From the NCBI GenBank assembly GCA_963678085.1, contig OY782680.1, forward strand, positions 1 to 64,000: DNA of 64,000 nucleotides, in the 5' to 3' direction. Source of the stretch: Aliishimia sp963678085. Lineage in GTDB: Bacteria; Pseudomonadota; Alphaproteobacteria; Rhodobacterales; Rhodobacteraceae. Positions 51,080 to 58,421 of the stretch are shown one piece after another. Numbering within the stretch: the stretch's first letter is position 1; every line of letters begins with the position of its first letter. A program made the translations under genes and the position numbers. The notes beneath the pieces are model-generated. The model did not search any database, was not told where the DNA came from, and was given only the letters and a program-made list of their open reading frames with translations.

Positions 51080-52956
51080 CTGTGCTTGGTGACGCCGTGC
51101 TGGGTTTTGTCCCAGTAAAACGGTTTGAACACCAACTCATAAAGGGCTTTATACATCGCGAAACAGCCCAGCAAGAGATATAGAATCATCGTCGGCGTGT
51201 AGGGGACCAGATGCCGGTGCTCTTTACGGCGCGTGGCAAAAGCGTGCATGGCTAGGCTCATCGCCTCGCAGGCTAGCAAGAATATCAGCATTCCAGAGGC
51301 GAGATTATCATAGGGCAGCGGGTTGGGCGCGCCAAATAAAATTGCCCAATAATACCAATAGATCGGCGCTAGGGTAAATTGTGACAGGGCGGTCACGAAA
51401 AACATCTGCACCCCGGCAAACTTATAGGCACCAAGATCTTTGTAGAGTGACCCTGGGCGACGGATATGCACCAGCCAAGTGATTGCAAAACCTTTCAGCC
51501 AACGCGAACGCTGCTTGACCCACGGGATCATGCGGAAATTTGCCTCTTCATAGGTGGTGGTGTCGAGGATCTCGGTTTTATAGCCCCAACGCGCTAGGCG
51601 CACGCCCAGATCGGCGTCTTCGGTCACATTATGCGCATCCCAGCGATGCACCTCTTCCAATGCGTGCCGCCTGAAATAAACCGTGGTGCCACCCAGAGGG
51701 ATTACAAAGCCCATCCGCGCCAATCCGGGCATCACAAGACGCCACCAGGTCGCGTATTCGATCGTAAAGCAACGCGCCATCCAGTTGTCACGTGCATTGT
51801 AAAAATCAAGCCGCCCTTGCAGACAGACGACATCCTTAGCAGCATGGTGAAAGCGGGTCACAACCTTGTCGATTTGATCAGGTTCCGGCGCGTCCTCAGC
51901 ATCCCAAATCCCAATGATATCTCCCTCGCAGCAATCCATGGCATAGTTCAACGCCCGCGGTTTGGTCATCAGGCCCGAGGCGCTAGAGGGCACCTCAACA
52001 ACGCGCATCCAACCAGGCAAACGCGTGCGCTGCAGAGTTTCTTTCGTGGTGTAATCTGTCTCTTCCAGAACGAGCACCACATCCAGCAGCGGCTTTGGAT
52101 AGGTAAGCTTCGTGAGGCGACGCACCAACACACGCGCAATTTCCTTTTCGCGCAGCAAAGGCACCATCACCGACACCACAGGCATTTTCGGGGGCGGCTC
52201 AACCGCTGGTTCGGGCCAAATGCTGGTGGCGGTTTCATACCAAAGCTGGCGCGCAGATGCGGTGAATTTTAAGCCGCTGGATACTGACAGCATAACCCCA
52301 GCGATCGACGCCAGAATAGCGCCGGTCCAGACGGGAACCAGAATTAGGCCAACAAGAATACTCAGGACAATGGCACCGGCAATAATGATAGAGCGTTTGG
52401 GATGCGCACCAATGTGTCGGCAAGCAAACTCATCTGGGACTTTTACCTCGGCCTCGTCAATGCAAGTGGGGCCGATATGCCGCGCGAGCGCCTCATCAAT
52501 CTGGCGCTGGTTGGTCATCATCGGCATCAAGAATGGCGCATCCTCCGGGGCCGCTGCGCGCAGCTCTTCCATTTTGTCGGGGCGCGCGGTAGCCACCAGA
52601 AGAATATTTCCAAGCTTCGAAACGGGCAGAACACGATAGCGCAAACACAGGCTTGATGGCAGGGTTTTGACAATGCGCGGATCTGGCGGGTTTTCATTGA
52701 GGTCAATAAAGGTCAGCTTATTCTGAAACCCCAAAGCCACATGCAACACCTCTGGGGTAATGATCTCTTCTTTGATCAAAACATCTGCAAGCGGCACGTC
52801 TAAATCATGGGACATCTGCTGGGCACGCACCAAGCATTTGTCTTCAATCACCTGCATTTCACGCAAGATTTCGCCCAGAGGACGCCGTGTAAAGGGCTGC
52901 AACGCCACCCGAGGCGCGGCGGTCCCTGTTACCAGCTTAAGCCGTTCAAAACTCAC
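51076..52956 (-). CDS. GT2 membrane glycosyltransferase with N-terminal MshEN-like domain
   Basis: A 626-residue protein. Residues ~25-155 look like the MshEN/T2SE N-terminal domain (RPLGEILREMQVIEDKCLVRA, DVLIKEEIITPEVLHVALGFQ, YRVLPVSKLGNILLVATARPDKMEEL), a c-di-GMP-binding module in other proteins. Two membrane spans (IIAGAIVLSILVGLILVPVW...) follow. The GT2 core has VVSVMVPLLREKEIARVLVRRL, GIWDAEDAPEPDQIDKVV, TEDADLGVRLARWGYKTE and the QRSRWLKGF motif of processive synthases. Two to four spans close it. It probably makes or exports a polysaccharide under second-messenger control. Confidence 0.88.
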   Translation of the reverse strand: MSFERLKLVTGTAAPRVALQPFTRRPLGEILREMQVIEDKCLVRAQQMSHDLDVPLADVLIKEEIITPEVLHVALGFQNKLTFIDLNENPPDPRIVKTLPSSLCLRYRVLPVSKLGNILLVATARPDKMEELRAAAPEDAPFLMPMMTNQRQIDEALARHIGPTCIDEAEVKVPDEFACRHIGAHPKRSIIIAGAIVLSILVGLILVPVWTGAILASIAGVMLSVSSGLKFTASARQLWYETATSIWPEPAVEPPPKMPVVSVMVPLLREKEIARVLVRRLTKLTYPKPLLDVVLVLEETDYTTKETLQRTRLPGWMRVVEVPSSASGLMTKPRALNYAMDCCEGDIIGIWDAEDAPEPDQIDKVVTRFHHAAKDVVCLQGRLDFYNARDNWMARCFTIEYATWWRLVMPGLARMGFVIPLGGTTVYFRRHALEEVHRWDAHNVTEDADLGVRLARWGYKTEILDTTTYEEANFRMIPWVKQRSRWLKGFAITWLVHIRRPGSLYKDLGAYKFAGVQMFFVTALSQFTLAPIYWYYWAILFGAPNPLPYDNLASGMLIFLLACEAMSLAMHAFATRRKEHRHLVPYTPTMILYLLLGCFAMYKALYELVFKPFYWDKTQHGVTKHS

Positions 52957-53076
52957 AAAATTGTCCCAAAGCTGTCAAACCCTGGTCACAGTCTCACACC
53001 CGACTTAAAGCCCAGTAAAAATGGGCCTTAACCTCCCCAATTTTAGCGAGTGAACACATCAAATTTTACTAAAATT

Positions 53077-54219
53077 TTAGGCAGCGCGATCCGCCATAGC
53101 TTGGGCGAATCTTTCAAAAAGATAAAAGCTATCTTGCGGGCCCGGACTTGCCTCGGGGTGATATTGCACCGAGAAAATGGGCTTACCTTGCACACGTATG
53201 CCGCAATTTGAGCCATCAAAAAGAGAGGTATGAGTTTCGATCACCCCATCGGGCAAAGACTGCGAATCAACCGCAAACCCATGATTCATAGAGGTAATTT
53301 CAACCTTGCCCGTGTCATGATCTTTCACCGGATGGTTTGCACCGTGATGGCCGTGGTTCATTTTGATCGTCTTGGCCCCAAGCGCAAGCGCCAGCATTTG
53401 ATGCCCCAAGCAAATGCCAAAGACAGGCACATCCTTTGCGATTACCTCTTGAATCATTGGAACAGCATAGGTGCCGGTTGCCGCCGGATCACCGGGGCCA
53501 TTGGAGAGGAACACGCCGTCAGGGTTATGGGCCATGATCTCGTCCGCGCTCGCACTTGCGGGTAGAACGGTCACATCACAGCCAACCGAGGCGAGGCAGC
53601 GCAAGATGTTCCGTTTGGCTCCGAAATCTATCGCGACAACCTTGTGCTGCGGCTCTGACTGCGTGCCAAACCCGCCGGGCCAGGACCAGCGCGTTTCGGA
53701 CCACTGATAGCTTTGCGCGCACGTGACCTCTTTGGCCAAATCCGCCCCCTCAAGCCCAGCGAAGCCTCGCGCCGCGGCAATCAGCGCATCGGTGTCAAAT
53801 TCGCCTTTCGGGTCATGGGCCAGCGCCACATGCGGCGCACCAGCTTGGCGAATAGCGCGGGTCAAACGCCGCGTGTCGATACCGCCAATTGCAATGCGTC
53901 CGCGCGCGGCCAGCCAATCCGCCAGAGGCTGCATCGCGCGCCAATTTGACGGGGTGGTTGGCATCCATTTCACCACCATTCCGGCGGCAACGGGATCGCC
54001 GGCCTCATCATCCTCGGGCGTCACACCGACATTGCCGATATGCGGAAAGGTAAAGGTCACAATCTGCCCCGCATAGGAGGGATCGGTCATAATCTCTTGA
54101 TAGCCCGTCATCGCGGTGTTGAAACACAGTTCAGCCGTGGTCTGGCCCGTGGCCCCAAAACCCTGTCCAAAGAATAACGTCCCATCTGCGAGAGCAAGGC
54201 ATGCGGTTGGTCGCGTCAT
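53077..54219 (-). CDS. carA: Carbamoyl-phosphate synthase small subunit
   Basis: A 380-residue glutamine amidotransferase subunit. The CPSase N-domain has ADGTLFFGQGFGATGQTTAELCFNTAMTGYQEIMTDPSYAGQIVTF. The class I GATase domain has VFLSNGPGDPAATG, PVFGICLGHQMLALALGAKT (nucleophile Cys), NHGHHGANHPV and VQYHPEASPGPQDS (His). It hydrolyses glutamine and channels ammonia to CarB for pyrimidines and arginine. carB is not in the window. Divergent from yqeY. Confidence 0.96.
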   Translation of the reverse strand: MTRPTACLALADGTLFFGQGFGATGQTTAELCFNTAMTGYQEIMTDPSYAGQIVTFTFPHIGNVGVTPEDDEAGDPVAAGMVVKWMPTTPSNWRAMQPLADWLAARGRIAIGGIDTRRLTRAIRQAGAPHVALAHDPKGEFDTDALIAAARGFAGLEGADLAKEVTCAQSYQWSETRWSWPGGFGTQSEPQHKVVAIDFGAKRNILRCLASVGCDVTVLPASASADEIMAHNPDGVFLSNGPGDPAATGTYAVPMIQEVIAKDVPVFGICLGHQMLALALGAKTIKMNHGHHGANHPVKDHDTGKVEITSMNHGFAVDSQSLPDGVIETHTSLFDGSNCGIRVQGKPIFSVQYHPEASPGPQDSFYLFERFAQAMADRAA

Positions 54220-54386
54220 GTAGACACCTCCTAAAAACGAAACGGGGCCAAAATCGCCCGTCCCTACTAACGCGCTTGGCGGGCGTCAAGGGATTTACGC
54301 AAATTTACCTCGCTTGAAGGAAAGTGCGAAATTCAGTAGATTGCGGAGCTAAACTGGCCCAACTCACGGCAACAGGGAAAAGATTG

Positions 54387-54851
54387 ATGAGTGATTTGCG
54401 ACAGCGTGTGAATGATGCGCTAAAGACCGCTATGAAGGACAAAAATACTTTACGTTTAAGCACCTTACGCCTTATCAACGCTGCGATTAAAGACCGCGAT
54501 ATCGCGCAGCGCGCAAGCTCGGATGAGGGCGGGGTTGGCGATGCTGACATCCAATTGATTCTCTCAAAGATGGTAAAACAGCGCAGTGAAAGCGCACGTG
54601 CTTACGAAGAGGGCGGTCGGCTGGATCTTGCTGAAAGCGAGCGCCTCGAAATTGAGATTATCGAAGAGTTTTTGCCGCGCAAACTGAGTGAAGCTGAGGC
54701 TTTCGCCGCAATCGACGCCGCGATTTCCGGTCTGGGCGCGCAGAGCATTCGCGATATGGGCAAGGTCATGGCTGCTCTGAAAGCCAATTACACCGGCCAG
54801 ATGGATTTCAGCGCAGCCGGTGCGATGGTTAAAACCCGCCTCTGCGGATGA
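54387..54851 (+). CDS. GatB/YqeY-domain protein
   Basis: A 154-residue single-domain YqeY protein. Motifs: LRQRVNDALKTAMKDKNTLRLSTLRLINAAIKDRDI, LILSKMVKQRSESARAYEEGGR, LAESERLEIEIIEEFLPRKLSEAE and MGKVMAALKANYTGQMDFSAAGAMVK. It resembles the tail domain of GatB, with a presumed tRNA-related role. The start at 54387 gives the family N-terminus. Often found next to carA, as here. Confidence 0.92.
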   Translation: MSDLRQRVNDALKTAMKDKNTLRLSTLRLINAAIKDRDIAQRASSDEGGVGDADIQLILSKMVKQRSESARAYEEGGRLDLAESERLEIEIIEEFLPRKLSEAEAFAAIDAAISGLGAQSIRDMGKVMAALKANYTGQMDFSAAGAMVKTRLCG

Positions 54852-54879
54852 GGTGAAGGGCGGTTAAGCCCTTCTTCCC

Positions 54880-56268
54880 TTAGCTATGGATCGCCCCATC
54901 ACCACACGCCAGCGCGGCCTCGCGCACAGCTTCTGAATAGGTCGGGTGCGCGTGGCAGGTGAGGGCCACATCCTCGGCAGAGGCTCCAAACTCCATCGCA
55001 ACGCAGATCTCATGGATCAAATCCCCTGCACCGGGCCCGATAATATGCGCCCCCAAGATGCGGTCAGTTTCGCCGTGTACAAGGAGTTTCACAAACCCAT
55101 CCCCGGCAAAATTCGCTTTGGCGCGCCCATTGCCCATAAAGCTGAACTTGCCCGCCTTATATGGAATGCCTTGCTCTTTGAGCATTTCTTCGGTTGCGCC
55201 CACATTGGACACCTCGGGGTGGGTGTAGATCACGCCCGGGATCACACCGTAATTCACATGCCCATGCTTGCCTGAGACCTGCTCGGCGGCGGCCATGCCC
55301 TCATCCTCGGCTTTATGGGCCAGCATCGGACCCTCGATCACATCGCCAATGGCGTAAATCCCAGCCACGTTCGTCTGCCAATCCGCGCCCACTTTGATCT
55401 GCCCGCGCTGTGTCATTTCAACGCCCAAAGCCTCTAGGCCAAGCCCATCGGTGTACGGCTTGCGGCCCGTCGCCACCAGGACCACATCAGCCTCAAGCTC
55501 ATGGGCGCTGTCATCTTTGCGCAGGTTATAAGACACCGTGGCCGCGCTATCGCTGGCTTTCACACCTGAGACAGCCGCGCCCATGATGAACTTAATGCCC
55601 TGCTTTTTCAGGATCTTCTGAAAGCTGCGCTGCACTTCGCTATCCATGCCCGGCGTGATGGCGTCCAGATATTCGATCACCGTGACCTCAGCGCCCAGAC
55701 GCTTATAGACCGAGCCCAGCTCCAGCCCGATCACCCCTGCACCAATCACAGCGAGGCGTTTGGGGATTTCGCTAAGCTCCAGCGCGCCGGTGGAGGTCAC
55801 AACGCGTTTTTCGTCAATCTCGATACCGGGCAAGGATGAGGGCTCTGAACCAGACGCGATGATGATATTCTTGGCGCTATGCAGCTCATCCCCGACCTTG
55901 ACTTGGCCTGCCGCCGGGATCGTGCCCCAACCTTTCAGCCAGTCTATCTTGTTCTTTTTGAACAGAAATTCGATACCCTTGGTGTTCTGCCCGATGGTGT
56001 CCGCCTTATAGGCTTGCATCTGGGGCCAATCGATTTCTGGCGCAGCGCCCTTAAGGCCCATTTTGCCAAAATTATGCTCAGCCTCATGCAGCATATGCGA
56101 GGCATGCAAAAGCGCCTTAGAGGGGATACAGCCCACATTTAGGCAGGTCCCGCCGAGCGTCTCGCGCCCCTCTACACAGGCAGTTTTCAGGCCAAGCTGC
56201 GCGCAGCGAATGGCGCAGACATAACCGCCTGGGCCCGAGCCGATTACGATGACGTCATATGATGCCAT
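54880..56268 (-). CDS. lpdA: Dihydrolipoamide dehydrogenase (E3)
   Basis: A 462-residue flavoprotein. FAD fold DVIVIGSGPGGYVCAIRCAQLG, redox disulfide GGTCLNVGCIPSKALLH, NAD fold LAVIGAGVIGLELGSVYKRLG, FAD motif GIYAIGDVIEGPMLAHKAEDEG and the His-Glu base CHAHPTYSEAVREAAL. It reoxidises the lipoyl groups of the 2-oxoglutarate dehydrogenase encoded upstream. It is the last gene of the sucD-sucA-sucB-lpd unit, separated from sucB by an L,D-transpeptidase gene. Confidence 0.96.
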   Translation of the reverse strand: MASYDVIVIGSGPGGYVCAIRCAQLGLKTACVEGRETLGGTCLNVGCIPSKALLHASHMLHEAEHNFGKMGLKGAAPEIDWPQMQAYKADTIGQNTKGIEFLFKKNKIDWLKGWGTIPAAGQVKVGDELHSAKNIIIASGSEPSSLPGIEIDEKRVVTSTGALELSEIPKRLAVIGAGVIGLELGSVYKRLGAEVTVIEYLDAITPGMDSEVQRSFQKILKKQGIKFIMGAAVSGVKASDSAATVSYNLRKDDSAHELEADVVLVATGRKPYTDGLGLEALGVEMTQRGQIKVGADWQTNVAGIYAIGDVIEGPMLAHKAEDEGMAAAEQVSGKHGHVNYGVIPGVIYTHPEVSNVGATEEMLKEQGIPYKAGKFSFMGNGRAKANFAGDGFVKLLVHGETDRILGAHIIGPGAGDLIHEICVAMEFGASAEDVALTCHAHPTYSEAVREAALACGDGAIHS

Positions 56269-56289
56269 GGGGATGTTCCTTTGTTTTGG

Positions 56290-56835
56290 TTAGGGGCGGA
56301 TTTCAATGGGGGTGCCATCTGGCACAAGGGACCAAATTTCGCGCATCTGCGCATTCGTGACAGCGATACAACCATTGGTCCAATCAGACATAAGATGCAG
56401 CGGGCCGACAAAGCCCCAGCCGTTCAAGATACCGTGGATCATGATGTTCCCGCCAGGAGACGCGCCTATCGACTGCGCATGTGCGGTGTCGGCCGCATTC
56501 GGGTATGAGATATGAAGCGATAAATGCGCAATGGAATTAGGGTTGCGCCAGTCGATTGTGTAGCTGCCTTCTGGGGTGCGCTCATCGCCCTCTTGGACCT
56601 TGTGACCATCGGGGTTGCCACCCAAAGAGATGGGATACGTTTTGATGGGCTCACCGTTTTGCAGCAAGGTCAGCACGCGCTCCGATTTTTCGACGATGAT
56701 CAAGTCGGCTTGGTCCTGTACAGCAGCCATAGGCGGCGGGGTGCCTGACCCGATGCGCAGCATGACTTGCGTATAAAGGACAACACAAATCGCAATAATA
56801 AGAAGAGCCGCTGATATTTTGACCAGAAACCGCAT
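56290..56835 (-). CDS. L,D-transpeptidase (YkuD domain), membrane-anchored
   Basis: A 181-residue protein with an N-terminal membrane anchor (VKISAALLIIAICVVLYTQVML). The YkuD domain has DLIIVEKSERVLTLLQNGEPIKTYPISLG, TPEGSYTID, IMIHGILNGWGF and the catalytic SDWTNGCIAVTNAQM. It resembles the ErfK/YafK type. It lies between sucB and lpdA, which are normally adjacent, so it is an intruder in the operon like the sucD-sucA genes. No duplicated host end was found here. Confidence 0.88.
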   Translation of the reverse strand: MRFLVKISAALLIIAICVVLYTQVMLRIGSGTPPPMAAVQDQADLIIVEKSERVLTLLQNGEPIKTYPISLGGNPDGHKVQEGDERTPEGSYTIDWRNPNSIAHLSLHISYPNAADTAHAQSIGASPGGNIMIHGILNGWGFVGPLHLMSDWTNGCIAVTNAQMREIWSLVPDGTPIEIRP

Positions 56836-56891
56836 CGCTATGTTAACTCTTTATGACCAAGGGGCAAAATAGGGTAGCACCCCAGATTTGC

Positions 56892-56914
56892 GCTTTGGGA
56901 CAGTGCCCCAAAGC
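56892..56914. terminator. Hairpin between sucB and L,D-transpeptidase gene
   Basis: GCTTTGGG (56892-56899) pairs with CCCAAAGC (56907-56914) around a 7-base loop, 38 bp after the sucB stop. No T run on either strand. It may stabilise or end the suc mRNA. Confidence 0.5.
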
Positions 56915-56951
56915 CTGCGATATTTGGATCCAAGCGGCGCATTTGACTGTG

Positions 56952-58415
56952 TTACAGATCCATCAACAAACGGCGGGGGTCTTCTAGGGCTTCTTTGACG
57001 CGCACCAAGAACGTCACAGCGCCTTTGCCGTCCACGATCCGGTGATCATAGCTGAGGGCAAGATACATCATGGGCCGGATTTTGATTTCGCCGCCGATCA
57101 CCATGGGCCGATCTTGGATCTTATGCATGCCCAGAATGCCCGATTGCGGTGGGTTCAGGATGGGCGAGGACATCAAAGAGCCATAAACACCGCCATTGGA
57201 AATCGTAAAGGTGCCGCCCTGCATTTCGGCCATGCTCAGCTTGCCATCGCGCGCGCGGGCACCTTTTTCAGCAATCGCCGCTTCGATCTCGGCAAAGCTC
57301 ATCTGGTCCGCATCGCGAATGACCGGCACCACAAGACCCTGCGGCGTGCCTGCCGCAATACCCATATGCACGAAGTTTTTATAGACAATATCCGTGCCAT
57401 CGATTTCGGCATTCACCTCTGGGATCTCTTTTAGCGCATGACAGCAGGCCTTGGTAAAGAAAGACATAAAGCCCATTTTCACGCCATGCTTTTTCAGGAA
57501 CAGATCTTTATAGGCATTCCGTAGCTCCATCACAGCGGTCATATCCACCTCGTTATAGGTGGTGAGGATCGCGGCAGTGTTCTGGGCGTCCTTAAGACGG
57601 CGGGCGATGGTTTGGCGCAGCCGGGTCATTTTCACACGCTCTTCGCGGGCGGCATCATTTGCAGCCACAGGTGCGCGGGGCGGGGTCGCGGGTGCGGGGG
57701 CAGGCGCTGCGGCGGTTGCGATTGCGCGCGAGACATCCTCTTTCATGATACGCCCATCGCGCCCCGTGCCCTGCACTTGAGCCGCAGAGAGCCCCGCATT
57801 GGCCATGGCTTTTTCCGCAGACGGCGCGTTTTTCACATCGCTCGGCGCAGCGCTCGGTGCGGGTGCGGTCGGTGCAGGTGCGGCCACGCTGCCATCCGTT
57901 GAAATAACCGCGAGCTTGGCGCTGGCCTCTACCGTTGTGCCCTCGGGCGCGGTGATTTCAGCCAGAACGCCGGCGGCAGGTGCGGGCACTTCGACGCTGA
58001 CTTTGTCGGTTTCTAGCTCGCAGAGCATCTCATCGGCGGACACAGCATCGCCTACGGCCTTGAACCAAGTGGAGACCGTGGCCTCGCTTACGCTTTCACC
58101 CAGGGTTGGCACCATCACATCAATGCTGGCGCTGGCCTTTGGGGCGGCCGCAGGCGCGGGCTCTGGCGCTGCGCCCTGCCCTTCGCTCAAGGTGGCAAGC
58201 AGCGCATCAAGCCCAACGGTTTCGCCCTCGCCCGCGACAATCTCGGCCAATGTACCGGCCGCAGGTGAGGGCACCTCAACGGTGACTTTGTCGGTTTCCA
58301 GCTCGCAGAGCATTTCATCCACCGCAACGCTATCCCCCGGTTTCTTGAACCAGGTCGCAACAGTGGCTTCAGTGACGGATTCGCCTAAGGTGGGGACGCG
58401 AATTTCGATAGTCAT
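56952..58415 (-). CDS. sucB: 2-oxoglutarate dehydrogenase E2 (dihydrolipoyl succinyltransferase), two lipoyl domains
   Basis: A 487-residue E2. There are two lipoyl domains: residues ~1-78 (IRVPTLGESVTEATVATWFK..., lipoyl Lys in ETDKVTVE) and ~98-175 (VMVPTLGESVSEATVSTWFK..., ETDKVSVE), each followed by an Ala/Pro linker. The E3-binding domain is PSAEKAMANAGLSAAQVQGTGRDGRIMKEDV. The catalytic core ends in YDHRIVDGKGAVTFLVRVKEAL. Two lipoyl domains instead of one is an alternative seen in some alphaproteobacteria. The start is 6 bp after the sucA stop. Confidence 0.96.
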   Translation of the reverse strand: MTIEIRVPTLGESVTEATVATWFKKPGDSVAVDEMLCELETDKVTVEVPSPAAGTLAEIVAGEGETVGLDALLATLSEGQGAAPEPAPAAAPKASASIDVMVPTLGESVSEATVSTWFKAVGDAVSADEMLCELETDKVSVEVPAPAAGVLAEITAPEGTTVEASAKLAVISTDGSVAAPAPTAPAPSAAPSDVKNAPSAEKAMANAGLSAAQVQGTGRDGRIMKEDVSRAIATAAAPAPAPATPPRAPVAANDAAREERVKMTRLRQTIARRLKDAQNTAAILTTYNEVDMTAVMELRNAYKDLFLKKHGVKMGFMSFFTKACCHALKEIPEVNAEIDGTDIVYKNFVHMGIAAGTPQGLVVPVIRDADQMSFAEIEAAIAEKGARARDGKLSMAEMQGGTFTISNGGVYGSLMSSPILNPPQSGILGMHKIQDRPMVIGGEIKIRPMMYLALSYDHRIVDGKGAVTFLVRVKEALEDPRRLLMDL

Positions 58416-58421
58416 AGCGGT

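Noticed and set aside
43660..54350. GCGGAGCTAAA occurring after manC (43665) and before yqeY (54340)
   Set aside because: An 11-base match between two intergenic places is suggestive but could be chance; no further similarity extends on either side.
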